Shown piece after piece: positions 16,961 through 28,891 of a DNA stretch of 64,000 bases. A program made the position numbers and the translations under genes. The DNA lies in NCBI RefSeq assembly GCF_019455385.1, contig NZ_JACOFR010000011.1, positions 166,411-230,410 on the forward strand, written 5' to 3'. Under the pieces are notes generated by a model. The model was not told the origin of the DNA and made no database searches. It saw only the letters and a program-made list of their open reading frames with translations. The number at the start of each line of letters is the position of its first letter. The first letter of the stretch is position 1. This stretch comes from Bradyrhizobium sp. BR 10289 (lineage in GTDB: Bacteria; Pseudomonadota; Alphaproteobacteria; Rhizobiales; Xanthobacteraceae).

Positions 16961-17896
16961 ATGGACGCCTCCTTGCCCGCCCATATGCGCCCGGAACGCT
17001 CGTTCCAGGGCTTCATCCTCGCGCTCCAGACCTTCTGGGCCGAGCAGGGCTGCGTGATCCTGCAGCCCTACGACATGGAGATGGGCGCAGGCACCTTCCA
17101 TCCGGCCACCACGCTGCGCGCACTCGGACCCAAGCCGTGGAACGCGGCTTATGTGCAGCCCTCGCGCCGGCCCAAGGACGGCCGCTACGGCGAGAATCCG
17201 AACCGGATGCAGCACTACTACCAGTTCCAGGTGATCATGAAGCCGTCGCCGCCGAACCTTCAGGAGCTGTACCTGAAGTCGCTCGCCGCGATCGGCATCG
17301 ATTCCGCCGTGCACGACATCCGCTTCGTCGAGGACGACTGGGAGAGCCCGACGCTGGGCGCCTGGGGTCTGGGGTGGGAGTGCTGGTGCGACGGCATGGA
17401 AGTCAGCCAGTTCACTTACTTCCAGCAGGTCGCGGGCTTCGAATGCGCACCTGTTGCCGGCGAGCTCACCTACGGCCTCGAGCGCCTCGCGATGTACGTG
17501 CAGGGCGTCGACCGCGTCTACGACCTCAACTTCAACGGCCGCGAGGGCGACGCCAAGGTCACCTATGGCGACGTCTTCCTGCAGGCCGAGCGCGAATATT
17601 CGAAGCACAATTTCGAAGTCGCCGACACCGCGATGCTGTTCGAGCAGTTCAAGATGGCGGAAGCTGCGTGCAGAAAGTACCTTGAGGCAGGCTGGAAGGA
17701 CGGCAAGCGCGAGGCGCATCTGATGGCGCTGCCGGCTTACGACCAGTGCATCAAGGCGAGCCACGTCTTCAACCTGCTCGATGCCCGCGGCGTGATCTCC
17801 GTGACCGAGCGGCAGAGCTACATTCTTCGCGTGCGCGAGTTGGCGAAAGCCTGCGGCGAGGCCTGGATCCACACTGAAGCGGGTGGAGCGGCCTGA
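16961..17896 (+). CDS. glyQ: Glycyl-tRNA synthetase alpha subunit
   Basis: GlyQ forms the catalytic alpha part of the bacterial (alpha-beta)2 glycyl-tRNA synthetase. The 311-residue length is normal. Family blocks include SFQGFILALQTFWAEQGC, LQPYDMEMGAGTFHPATTL, QPSRRPKDGRYGENPNR and DWESPTLGAWGLGWE. The ATG at 16961 is chosen because it sits just before the conserved start of the domain; the frame is open further upstream without similarity. Its stop codon overlaps the glyS start by one base. Confidence 0.97.
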   Translation: MDASLPAHMRPERSFQGFILALQTFWAEQGCVILQPYDMEMGAGTFHPATTLRALGPKPWNAAYVQPSRRPKDGRYGENPNRMQHYYQFQVIMKPSPPNLQELYLKSLAAIGIDSAVHDIRFVEDDWESPTLGAWGLGWECWCDGMEVSQFTYFQQVAGFECAPVAGELTYGLERLAMYVQGVDRVYDLNFNGREGDAKVTYGDVFLQAEREYSKHNFEVADTAMLFEQFKMAEAACRKYLEAGWKDGKREAHLMALPAYDQCIKASHVFNLLDARGVISVTERQSYILRVRELAKACGEAWIHTEAGGAA

Positions 17897-19995
17897 TGCC
17901 CGATCTTTTGCTCGAACTGTTCTCGGAAGAGATCCCCGCGCGCATGCAGGCCAAGGCGGCCGACGATCTGCGCCGTCTGGTCACCGAGAAGCTCGTTGCC
18001 GAGGGCCTCGTCTACGAGGGCGCGAAAGCCTTCGCGACGCCGCGCCGCCTTGCGCTCACCGTGCACGGCATCCCCGCGCGCCAGCCTGATCTCAAGACCG
18101 AGCGCCGCGGACCCAAGGTCGGCGCGCCCGATGCGGCCGTGCAGGGCTTTCTGAAGGCGACCGGCCTGAAGTCGCTGGACGAAGCAAAAATCCAGCGCGA
18201 CCCCAAGGGCGATTTCTACATCGGCTTGATCGAGAAGCCGGGCCGCGACGCGATCGACGTTCTCGCGGAAATCCTGCCGGTCATCATCCGCACCTTCCCC
18301 TGGCCGAAATCGATGCGCTGGGGCGCGCGCTCCGGCAAGCCGGGCTCGCTGAGCTGGGTGCGCCCGCTGCACGCGATCACCGCGACCTTCGGGCCCGAGA
18401 CGGAAGTGCCCGATGTGGTGAAGTTCGAGGTCGACGGCATCGAGGCCGGCCAGACGACGTATGGCCATCGCTTCATGGCGCCGGACGCGATTTCTGTCCG
18501 CCGTTTCGAGGATTATGAGGCCAAGCTGAAGGCCGCAAAGGTCATCCTCGATCCGCAGGCGCGCAAGGACATCATCTTCGCCGACGCCAAGGAGTTGACC
18601 TTCGCGCAAGGTTTTGAGCTGGTCGAGGACCAGGTGCTGCTCGACGAGGTCTCCGGCCTCGTCGAATGGCCGGTTGTGATGATGGGCTCGTTCGAAGAAG
18701 AGTATCTGGCGATCCCGGACGAAGTGATCCGCGCCACCATCCGCAACAATCAGAAGTGCTTTGTCGTCAAGGATCCCAAGACGGGCAAGCTTACAAACAA
18801 GTTCGTTCTCACCGCCAATATCGAGGCGGCGGACGGCGGCAAGGTGATCGTTTCGGGCAACGAACGCGTGATCCGTCCGCGCCTGTCGGATGCGAAATTC
18901 TTCTATGAGACGGATCTGAAGACGAAGCTCGAGGACCGCCTGCCGAAGTTCGAGCAGATCGTGTTCCATGAGAAGCTCGGGACGCAGGCTGAGCGGATCA
19001 AGCGGATCGAGCGCCTGGCCGCCGAGATCGCGCCGCTGGTCGGCGCCGATGCTGAGAAGGCGAGGCGTGCTGCGAAACTTGCGAAGGCCGATCTGCTGAC
19101 TGAAGTCGTCGGCGAATTCCCTGAAGTGCAAGGCCTGATGGGGAAGTACTACGCGCTGGCACAGGGCGAGGATGCCTCGGTCGCTGCTGCCTGCGAGGAG
19201 CACTACAAGCCGCAAGGTCCTACCGATCGCGTGCCAACCGATCCGGTCAGCGTCGCCGTGGCGCTCGCCGACAAGCTCGACACGCTCGTCGGCTTCTGGG
19301 CGATCGACGAGAAGCCGACCGGCAGCAAGGACCCGTATGCGCTCCGTCGTGCCGCGCTCGGTGTGATCAGGCTGATCGTCGACAACACACTGCGACTCTC
19401 GCTCGTGAAGGTGGCGGCGTCCGCGCTTGCCGGCCTATCGGTGAAGCCTGCCGATGCGGAGAAGATCCCGAGCGATCTCCTCGCCTTCTTCGCCGACCGC
19501 CTCAAAGTCCAGCTCCGCGAGCAGGGTGCGCGGCACGATCTCGTCGATGCCGTGTTCGCGCTCGGCGGTCAGGACGATCTCCTGATGATCGTCCGGCGCG
19601 TCGAGGCGCTCGGCAAATTCCTCGAGAGTGACGACGGCAAGAACCTGCTCGCCGGCACCAAGCGCGCCAGCAACATCCTCTCGATTGAGGAGAAGAAGGA
19701 CAAGCGCAGCTTCGACGGTGCGCCGGATGCTGTGCTCTACAGCCTCGCCGAGGAGAAGGCGCTGGCGAAGGCGATCGGTGAGGTGACGGCGGAAGCCAGT
19801 GCCGCCGTCGCCAGGGAGGACTTTGCCGCCGCGATGAGTGCGATGGCCAAGTTACGCCCGCCGGTCGATGCGTTCTTCGACAAGGTTCGCGTCAATGACG
19901 ATGACGCGAAGGTGCGCGAGAACCGCCTGAAGCTGTTGAACGAGATCCGCAGCGCCACGCGCGCGGTGGCGGATTTCTCGAAGATCCAGGATTAG
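17896..19995 (+). CDS. glyS: Glycyl-tRNA synthetase beta subunit
   Basis: The beta subunit binds tRNA-Gly and is required for activity of the alpha subunit. The 699-residue protein begins MPDLLLELFSEEIPARMQ, the typical opening, and has AFATPRRLAL, RFMAPDAISV, RNNQKCF, VFHEKLGTQAERIKRIE and DPYALRRAALGVIRL (HD-type middle). The C-terminal anticodon-binding part ends with RLKLLNEI. Start overlaps the glyQ stop (TGATG), so the pair is translationally coupled. Confidence 0.97.
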   Translation: MPDLLLELFSEEIPARMQAKAADDLRRLVTEKLVAEGLVYEGAKAFATPRRLALTVHGIPARQPDLKTERRGPKVGAPDAAVQGFLKATGLKSLDEAKIQRDPKGDFYIGLIEKPGRDAIDVLAEILPVIIRTFPWPKSMRWGARSGKPGSLSWVRPLHAITATFGPETEVPDVVKFEVDGIEAGQTTYGHRFMAPDAISVRRFEDYEAKLKAAKVILDPQARKDIIFADAKELTFAQGFELVEDQVLLDEVSGLVEWPVVMMGSFEEEYLAIPDEVIRATIRNNQKCFVVKDPKTGKLTNKFVLTANIEAADGGKVIVSGNERVIRPRLSDAKFFYETDLKTKLEDRLPKFEQIVFHEKLGTQAERIKRIERLAAEIAPLVGADAEKARRAAKLAKADLLTEVVGEFPEVQGLMGKYYALAQGEDASVAAACEEHYKPQGPTDRVPTDPVSVAVALADKLDTLVGFWAIDEKPTGSKDPYALRRAALGVIRLIVDNTLRLSLVKVAASALAGLSVKPADAEKIPSDLLAFFADRLKVQLREQGARHDLVDAVFALGGQDDLLMIVRRVEALGKFLESDDGKNLLAGTKRASNILSIEEKKDKRSFDGAPDAVLYSLAEEKALAKAIGEVTAEASAAVAREDFAAAMSAMAKLRPPVDAFFDKVRVNDDDAKVRENRLKLLNEIRSATRAVADFSKIQD

Positions 19996-19999
19996 GTCT

Positions 20000-20112
20000 C
20001 GTGCCCCGGACGCAGCGTAGCGCTACTTCAGCGGTGCGTTGCAGAGCCGGGGCCCATGCTCGCCGCAAAGATTCTGGGTCCCGGGTCGCGCTTCGCTTGC
20101 CCGGGACACGAG
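20000..20112. repeat. Intergenic repeat, CGTGCCCCGGAC...CCGGGACACGAG type
   Basis: Starts CGTGCCCCGGACGCAGCG and ends TTGCCCGGGACACGAG, with inner GGGTCCCGGGTCGCG. It lies directly after glyS. A related GGGTCCCGGATCTGCG block occurs at 28697-28865. Confidence 0.7.
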
Positions 20113-20119
20113 AGGGCAC

Positions 20120-20157
20120 AAAAAAGCCCCGCCCGGCGGGGGGAGACCGGGCGGGGC
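20120..20157 (-). terminator. Rho-independent terminator
   Basis: On the minus strand GCCCCGCCCGG (20157-20147), a ten-base loop, CCGGGCGGGGC (20136-20126), then six T residues. An 11-base-pair GC stem with a T-run ends the DUF1236 transcript 75 bases after its stop codon. Confidence 0.9.
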
Positions 20158-20231
20158 CTGATGTCCGATAACACTGCTCGCGCCACTATGATGTGGCGCG
20201 CCGGACATCTAGTCGAATTCAGTGGTCGGGC

Positions 20232-20585
20232 TCAGTCGATCACCTCGACGATGCGGCGCGAACGCGGTTCGACCAGCACGGTCTCGCCGTTCACGACGGT
20301 GTAGCGATAGGTGGTGGCGCCGAAACGTTGCGGCACGTCATAATAGGTGACGCCGGTCTCGGGTAAGGTGGCGCCGACCACCACGCGATCCGGGACGCGG
20401 AAGGCGGGCACGCGTTGTTCGACCACATAGTCGCGGAAGGCCGGCCGCTGCTCGACCGCGATGGTCGGGCCGCTATCGACAACGACGGGCGCGCGTCCAA
20501 TCGTGACGCCGGATTGTGCGGACGCCGCGATCGGCGCGCCGAGCGCGATGCCAAGCGCCGTGAGAGCGAGAATCCTGTTCCGCAT
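20232..20585 (-). CDS. DUF1236 exported protein
   Basis: The 117-residue protein has a signal peptide (RNRILALTALGIALG, cleavage near ASAQ) and then a DUF1236-type domain with VVVGATLPETGVTYYDVP and the C-terminal RYTVVNGETVLVEPRSRRIVEVID. These are small secreted proteins common in Bradyrhizobium with no known role. The ATG at 20585 is preferred to one at 20603 because it gives a normal signal peptide. A strong terminator lies downstream and a weak GGAAC-N16-CATT element lies upstream. Confidence 0.85.
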   Translation of the reverse strand: MRNRILALTALGIALGAPIAASAQSGVTIGRAPVVVDSGPTIAVEQRPAFRDYVVEQRVPAFRVPDRVVVGATLPETGVTYYDVPQRFGATTYRYTVVNGETVLVEPRSRRIVEVID

Positions 20586-20638
20586 GGGCAACTCCTTCGA
20601 CATGATTTCAGCCGGCGCCAGTGGCGCGACCGGTTGCC

Positions 20639-20663
20639 AATGCTGCGACGCGCGCGATGTTCC
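20639..20663 (-). promoter_or_regulatory. Weak EcfG-like element (GGAAC-N16-CATT)
   Basis: GGAAC at 20663-20659 and CATT at 20642-20639 on the minus strand, 54 bases before the DUF1236 start. The -10 part differs from CGTT at one base, so this could be chance. Confidence 0.3.
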
Positions 20664-20808
20664 GGAAAATGCCTTGCCGCATTCGCGGCATTTTCAGGCA
20701 GATTTCGCGAAGCCGGGAACCCGCTCGCGTGTTGCGCGTCTCTACCCGCGGAACTCGGTCCGGTATGATCCGGCCGCGATTCGCCCCACCTCTACGGAAA
20801 GATAGTTC

Positions 20809-20964
20809 ATGCACCTCACCGTCGCCCACATCTCGCCGCTCCTGTCGCTGCTGGCCGGTGTGCTGATCCTGATCATGCCTCGCCTGCTCAACTTCATCGT
20901 GGCGATCTTTCTCATCATAAATGGTGCGATCGGGCTCGGTTTGTTGAAGTGGCTCCATCTCTAG
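20809..20964 (+). CDS. DUF3096 small membrane protein
   Basis: A 51-residue protein, MHLTVAHISPLLSLLAGVLI followed by a short LIMPRLLNFIV hinge and a second helix LIINGAIGLGLLKWLHL. Two transmembrane helices and the P-R-L-L-N turn match the DUF3096 group. GGAAAGATAGTTC precedes the ATG, giving an acceptable ribosome site. Two GGAAC elements upstream (20716 and 20750) do not have a good -10 partner. The role of the family is unknown. Confidence 0.8.
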   Translation: MHLTVAHISPLLSLLAGVLILIMPRLLNFIVAIFLIINGAIGLGLLKWLHL

Positions 20965-21060
20965 GCCTTCATTTTCCGGAACTCTTCGACTTGCGCGGGC
21001 CTGCTCAAAGTGGTGTAAGGCGCGCGATTTCCCATTCCTCTCGCAGGTTGTGTGCAAGCT

Positions 21061-23985
<2,925 letters not shown>

Positions 23986-24008
23986 GGCGAATTGAGATAG
24001 TGAGTACG

Positions 24009-24037
24009 AAGAGGCGGGGCCACGAACCCCGCCTCTT
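24009..24037 (+). terminator. Rho-independent terminator after ppdK
   Basis: AAGAGGCGGGG, seven-base loop, CCCCGCCTCTT, then TCATTT. A perfect 11-base-pair stem 23 bases after the ppdK stop. Confidence 0.9.
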
Positions 24038-24081
24038 TCATTTCGGCGATCACTCTCATTGAGGCGCGAAGCTATTAGTCC

Positions 24082-24210
24082 CGTCATCCTGAGGTGCAAG
24101 TGCGCAGCGCTGTTGCGCTGCGCAGCGAGCCTCGAAGGATGAACGGCCGGGATAAAGCCGGACCGTCGCCCTTCGAAGGCCGCTGAAGAAGGGGCCACCT
24201 CAGGGTGACG
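24082..24210. repeat. Intergenic repeat, CGTCAYCCTGAGG family (copy 2 of 2)
   Basis: Opens CGTCATCCTGAGGTGC and closes CCACCTCAGGGTGACG, with internal GCGAGCCTCGAAGGATG. It pairs with the copy at 13045-13173. From 24211 to 24543 no gene is seen; this stretch is relatively AT-rich towards its end and should hold the promoter of the wall hydrolase. Confidence 0.8.
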
Positions 24211-24543
24211 GTGAAACGTTTGTCGCTTCCGCGTCGTCAATGTGCTGCGCTCGCCACGACGAGTGTAGGCAACACCGGGAACTCACGTGCGTCCCGTAAT
24301 GATACGCGCCGGCAAGAGTTCCTTCACCATATGCATTGACCAGATGTTTACCGCTTCACGTCAGCGGACATTTACCACGCCCGTAATCGCCCCGTGAAAA
24401 CACCTGCAATCGCTTGAGTGTGCCGCGCGCGCAACGCCGATTAACGCCCCGGCAACCTAAATTGGATACTCACAATAAAGATCGAATTGCACGGATGTAC
24501 TGCGGCTCGATCTTTCGAGCGTAAGCGTAGCGTGAGCGTGTTG

Positions 24544-25995
24544 ATGTCAATGTTGCGTAACCATCCGAAGGGCGCGCGGTTCGCGTCCTTCGGCATCGGT
24601 CTCTGCATCTTCGCATTGATGCCGAGAGAGACCGGCTATCAGGACATTGCCTCCTTGCTGGCGCGTCAGCCCGGTGTTGCCGAGCGCTGGCAGAAGCAGG
24701 TTTATTCCGCGGCGTCCTCGATCCAGCTCGCCACCTACAGCTTTTCCCGCCCCATCGGCACATCTATTCCACAGAGCGCGATGGTTCGCCTCGCGAGCCT
24801 TGACGGCCGCGACGTCACCGGCGCAATCAGCCGCAATCCGGCGCTCCAGGCGCCACCGCGCTACCAGGCTGCAGATTTTCCCAAGGTCGATCGCTCCATG
24901 AAGGGCGATCGCCTCGCAACCGTGACGCCGACGCAGACGCCGGAGACGGCCGTCCCTGCCGCAGCCCCCGCGCAGGAAGATCCCGCGACGTCCAACAGCT
25001 CGGTGTTCGGGGCCAAGACCGCCGCATTGCCGCAAGCCATGTCGCCGGAGTCCGCGGCCGCGCTCGATCCGGAGCTGGCAGAAGCGATGCGTGCGCCGCC
25101 GCTGCCGCAATATGCCGATCCGAAAGCCAGCGACGCCGCGCGCGCGTTCGCAGTGCAGCCGCTGGACGCCTTGAAGCAGGCCACCGTGCCGGCGGCGCCC
25201 GCGCGCGATCCCTTCAGCGTCAAGACCTCCAACCTGTTCTTCGGCAGTTCCTCGCTCGGCGGCAATATCGAAAGCATCGAGAGCTGGCAGCCGGGTGCCG
25301 AGCCGCTGATCGTGATGTCCGATCCGGACATGAAGGTGACGGCTTCGCTGACGCCGCCGACGGAACAGATCGCGAAGGACATCGAGAGCGGCGAGAGTGT
25401 CGCGCCGAAGGGCGAGGTCAACGCCGACAACCAGCGCGCCAAATCACCGGCGGAGCGGCTCGCACTCGACGACAAGTCGCGCGCCAAGTCGGAGAAATGT
25501 CTCGCCGAAGCCGTCTATTTCGAATCCCGCGGCGAGGCCGTACGCGGCCAGATCGCGGTCGCGCAGGTCGTGATGAACCGGGTGTTCTCCGGCAAATATC
25601 CTGACACGGTCTGCGGCGTCGTCTATCAGAACAAGTATCGCCACTTCGCCTGCCAGTTCACCTTCGCCTGCGACAACAATCCCGACGTGATCCGCGAGCC
25701 CGAAATGTGGGAGCGCGCGAAGAAGATCTCGAAGGCGATGCTCGACGGCCAGATCTGGCTGCCTGAAGTCGGCAAGTCGACGCACTACCACGCCTATTGG
25801 GTGCGCCCGTCCTGGGTCGCCGAGATGAAGAAGCTGTACAAGACCGGCGTGCACACCTTCTATCGGCCCCGCAACTGGGGCGACGGCAGCGAGGAGCCGA
25901 GCTGGGGCACGCCCGCCCAGACCGCCGCGCTCTCCGCCGAGCTCGCGCAGGAAGCCAAGAGCTCCGCCGAGATGGGCGTGAGCGAGCGGCGCTGA
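24544..25995 (+). CDS. SleB-type cell wall hydrolase
   Basis: The 483-residue protein has an N-terminal hydrophobic segment (GARFASFGIGLCIFALM) acting as signal or anchor, a long Pro/Ala-rich linker of about 250 residues, and a C-terminal SleB/CwlJ domain: SEKCLAEAVYFESRGE (with the conserved Glu), GQIAVAQVVMNRVFSGKYP, CQFTFACD and THYHAYWVRPSW. Such domains are lytic transglycosylases; in non-sporulating alphaproteobacteria they act on the cell's own peptidoglycan. The start could be the ATG at 24544 or 24550. The linker suggests it spans from the inner membrane to the wall. Confidence 0.88.
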   Translation: MSMLRNHPKGARFASFGIGLCIFALMPRETGYQDIASLLARQPGVAERWQKQVYSAASSIQLATYSFSRPIGTSIPQSAMVRLASLDGRDVTGAISRNPALQAPPRYQAADFPKVDRSMKGDRLATVTPTQTPETAVPAAAPAQEDPATSNSSVFGAKTAALPQAMSPESAAALDPELAEAMRAPPLPQYADPKASDAARAFAVQPLDALKQATVPAAPARDPFSVKTSNLFFGSSSLGGNIESIESWQPGAEPLIVMSDPDMKVTASLTPPTEQIAKDIESGESVAPKGEVNADNQRAKSPAERLALDDKSRAKSEKCLAEAVYFESRGEAVRGQIAVAQVVMNRVFSGKYPDTVCGVVYQNKYRHFACQFTFACDNNPDVIREPEMWERAKKISKAMLDGQIWLPEVGKSTHYHAYWVRPSWVAEMKKLYKTGVHTFYRPRNWGDGSEEPSWGTPAQTAALSAELAQEAKSSAEMGVSERR

Positions 25996-26021
25996 GGCGA
26001 TCAATCGTCGCGGCAGTGAAG

Positions 26022-26147
26022 GTGCGCTCCCTCTCCCGCTTGCGGGGGAGGGTTGGGGAGGGGGTGCTTCCGCAAGCGAGAACCCCAGCGTGGAGGGAGC
26101 CCCCACCCGGCGCTTCGCGCCGACCTCCCCCGCCTGCGGGAGAGGTG
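26022..26147. repeat. Intergenic repeat, CCCTCTCCCGC...GCGGGAGAGG family (copy 1 of 2)
   Basis: Contains CCCTCTCCCGCTTGCGGG, GAGGGTTGGGGAGGGGG and the closing CGCCTGCGGGAGAGGTG. The same modules, in the other orientation, occur at 43522-43645. It lies between the convergent wall hydrolase and nadC genes. Confidence 0.8.
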
Positions 26148-26176
26148 CAGCCAGCCCTGGGCGAAGAGCAGTAGCC

Positions 26177-27055
26177 TCACGCCTCGATATCCAGCGCACA
26201 ATCGAAGTTCGGCGCCGAATGTGTCAGCGCGCCTGACGAGGCGTAGTCGACGCCGGTCGCCGCAATGGCCGCGATCGAGTCCAGCGTGACGCCGCCGGAG
26301 GCTTCTAGCTCGAGGCGGCCCTCATTCATCCGCACCGCCTCGCGCAGCGTCGCAAGGTCCATGTTGTCGAGCAGCACGGCATCGGCCATTCCGGTGTCGA
26401 GCACCTCGCGCAGTTGGGCCAGCGTATCCACCTCGATCTCGATCTTCACGAGATGCCCGGCATGCGCCCGGGCGCGCTCCAGCACGGGACGTATGCCGCC
26501 GGCGACCGCGATGTGGTTGTCCTTGATCAGGATCGCATCGTCGAGACCGAAGCGGTGGTTGAAGCCGCCGCCGCAACGCACCGCGTATTTCTCCAGCGCG
26601 CGCAGCCCGGGCGTCGTCTTGCGTGTGCAGGAGATCCGCATGTTCGTGCCTTCGGTGCGCGCGACGTAATCGGCCGTCAACGTCGCGACGCCCGAGAGGC
26701 GTCCGACGAAGTTCAGCGCAGTGCGCTCCGCGGTGAGGATGGCACGCGCTGGGCCCGAAATCGTCAGCACGTGCTGTCCGCGAGCAACCCGCGCGGCGTC
26801 GCGGACATGGGCGCGCACCTCGATGTCGGGCGAGAGCTTTTGCAGCGTCGCCAGCGCCAGCGGCAGGCCGGCGATCACGCCGGACTGGCGCGCGACCAGG
26901 ATGGCTTGCGCCTTTGTCGCTTCCGGGATCGTCGCCAGCGAGGTGATGTCGCCGGCACGGCCGAGATCCTCGTCGAGCGCGCGATGCACGGCCTCGTCGA
27001 TTGCGAGCGGGGAGAGGAAGGCGTCGGGATAGAGCAGGGAGGTCGGGACGATCAT
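26177..27055 (-). CDS. nadC: Nicotinate-nucleotide pyrophosphorylase (carboxylating)
   Basis: NadC converts quinolinate and PRPP to nicotinate mononucleotide, the third step of de novo NAD synthesis. The 292-residue protein has ERTALNFVGRLSGVATLT, ISCTRKTTPGLRALEKYAV (substrate-binding Arg/Lys/His), ILIKDNHIAVAGG, VDTLAQLREVLD and EASGGVTLDSIAAIAATGVD. It follows nadB after 11 bases and is last in the nadA-nadB-nadC order. Confidence 0.97.
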   Translation of the reverse strand: MIVPTSLLYPDAFLSPLAIDEAVHRALDEDLGRAGDITSLATIPEATKAQAILVARQSGVIAGLPLALATLQKLSPDIEVRAHVRDAARVARGQHVLTISGPARAILTAERTALNFVGRLSGVATLTADYVARTEGTNMRISCTRKTTPGLRALEKYAVRCGGGFNHRFGLDDAILIKDNHIAVAGGIRPVLERARAHAGHLVKIEIEVDTLAQLREVLDTGMADAVLLDNMDLATLREAVRMNEGRLELEASGGVTLDSIAAIAATGVDYASSGALTHSAPNFDCALDIEA

Positions 27056-27066
27056 GGAGGTCTCCG

Positions 27067-28674
27067 TCAGGCGATCATGGGTTGCGCGATGCGCGGCGTT
27101 GGGCGTGCGGTGAAGTTTTCCGCGACCTCGCGCGCTGCGGCGAGCGTGGTCATCGTTCTCTGCGCCTGCGCAGGGACCTCCGCAGGATGGTCGGAGCGGA
27201 AATGCGCGCCGCGGCTCTCGCGCCGCGTCCAGGCTGAAGCTGCGACGAGCAGGGCCGTCGTCGCCATGTTGCGAACGGCAACGCTTTCGGCTTCGCGCTC
27301 GAGCGCGGCACAGCTGCGCACGGCCTCTGCAAGGCCGCCCTCGTCCCTGATGACGCCGACATGCGCGCTCATCGTCGCCCGCAAACGCTTCACGGCCGCT
27401 GCATCCGGCGCGCCACCGTACGGCATCACCACCGCGTCGGGAAGCCGGGCGGGCGAGGGGATGGCGCGGCCGGCGATGTCGTCGGCGATGCGTGCTGCAT
27501 AGACCACCGCCTCCAGCAGCGAGTTCGACGCGAGCCGGTTGGCGCCATGCATGCCGGTCGAGGACACCTCGCCGGCGGCCCAGAGTCCATCGATGGAGCT
27601 GCGGCCACGCGCGTCCACGGCGATACCGCCCATGTGGTAATGCACGGCCGGCGCGATCGGGATGGCTTGCGTCGCCGGATCGATACCGGCCGCGATGCAG
27701 CTTGCATGCACGGTCGGAAACTTCTGGGCAAAGCGCGTGCCCAGCGCCTGCCGCGCGTCGAGGAAGGCGCCGCGCCCTGCCGCGATCTCGGCAAAGACGC
27801 CGCGGGCGACGATGTCGCGCGGGGCGAGCTCGGCGAGCGGATGGCGCGGGGCCATGAAACGTTCGCCGTCACCGTTGAGCAGCGTCGCGCCTTCGCCGCG
27901 CAGCGCCTCGGTTGCGAGCGGGGCGGGATCGCGACCGACCATGATGGCGGTCGGGTGGAATTGCACGAATTCAGGATCGGCGATGACGGCGCCGGCGCGC
28001 GCCGCGATCGCAAGGCCGGAGCCGTTGGCCTCAAGCGGATTGGTGGTGACGGCATAGAGGTGGCCGATGCCGCCGGTGGCAAGCACGACCGTGCGTGAGG
28101 CGAGCAGGACCGGCCGTGCCGCCGCGTTGCCGGCCTCGCGCAGTTGAAGCCCGGTGACGGCGCCGTCCTCGGTCAGCAAGGCTTCGGCGACAAAGCCTTC
28201 GATCAGGCGGATCGACGGCGTGCGGCGCACGGCCTCGCTCAGGGCGGCGATGATTGCGGTGCCCGCGCCGTCGCCGCGCACATGGACGATGCGGCGTGCG
28301 GAATGCGCGGCTTCCCGCCCGACCGCGAGCCGGCCTTCGAGATCGCGGTCGAACGGCACGCCATAGGCGAGCAGGTCGTGAATGCGCGGGCCGGCCTCGC
28401 GTGCGATACCGAGCGCGACCGCTTCATCGACGATGCCGCCGCCGACGGCAATGGTGTCGGCAGCATGCGCCTCCGGCGTATCGCCCTCAGCCACGGCCGC
28501 GGCGATCCCGCCCTGCGCCCAGGCGGATGAGGCGCCTTGGCCAAGCGGTGCGGCCGAGATCAGCGTCACCGGCCGCGGCGCGAGTTTTAATGCGCAGAAC
28601 AAGCCGGCGAGGCCGCCGCCGACGATGACGACGTCGTCGCTGGTGCGCGTGAGGTCGTGGATGTTGTTTGTCAT
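27067..28674 (-). CDS. nadB: L-aspartate oxidase
   Basis: NadB is the FAD enzyme that oxidises aspartate to iminoaspartate for quinolinate synthesis. The 535-residue protein has the FAD-binding VVIVGGGLAGLFCALKLA at the N-terminus, SSAWAQGGIAAAV, FVQFHPTA and the C-terminal LWAAGEVSSTGMHGANRLAS, all family signatures. It is separated from nadA by a 217-base gap that contains a repeat element, and overlaps nothing. The reaction product is passed to NadA. Confidence 0.97.
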   Translation of the reverse strand: MTNNIHDLTRTSDDVVIVGGGLAGLFCALKLAPRPVTLISAAPLGQGASSAWAQGGIAAAVAEGDTPEAHAADTIAVGGGIVDEAVALGIAREAGPRIHDLLAYGVPFDRDLEGRLAVGREAAHSARRIVHVRGDGAGTAIIAALSEAVRRTPSIRLIEGFVAEALLTEDGAVTGLQLREAGNAAARPVLLASRTVVLATGGIGHLYAVTTNPLEANGSGLAIAARAGAVIADPEFVQFHPTAIMVGRDPAPLATEALRGEGATLLNGDGERFMAPRHPLAELAPRDIVARGVFAEIAAGRGAFLDARQALGTRFAQKFPTVHASCIAAGIDPATQAIPIAPAVHYHMGGIAVDARGRSSIDGLWAAGEVSSTGMHGANRLASNSLLEAVVYAARIADDIAGRAIPSPARLPDAVVMPYGGAPDAAAVKRLRATMSAHVGVIRDEGGLAEAVRSCAALEREAESVAVRNMATTALLVAASAWTRRESRGAHFRSDHPAEVPAQAQRTMTTLAAAREVAENFTARPTPRIAQPMIA

Positions 28675-28696
28675 GGTTCTTTCCTTTCACTCGACT

Positions 28697-28865
28697 GTCG
28701 TCCCTGCGAACGCAGGGACCCATACGCCGCGGCGGAAGTTCTGGTGCGAAGCTGTGCAACGTCGTTCTTCGCCAAACATCTCCCTGTGGTTATCGCGACG
28801 AGCGCCAGCGCTCGCGCGGGGGTCCCGGATCTGCGCTCCGCTTCGCTTCGCTTGTCCGGGACGAC
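28697..28865. repeat. Composite repeat inside the nadA-nadB gap
   Basis: GTCGTCCCTGCGAACGCAGG opens it and TTGTCCGGGACGAC closes it, with GGGGGTCCCGGATCTGCG inside. It interrupts an operon, so its hairpins may trim or attenuate the nadABC message. Confidence 0.7.
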
Positions 28866-28891
28866 AGCTGTGTGTGTTGTTGCTGGTGCTG

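Noticed and set aside
20716..20774. Two GGAAC elements upstream of the DUF3096 gene
   Set aside because: The bases 16 downstream are CGTC and CGGC; too weak to list as promoters.
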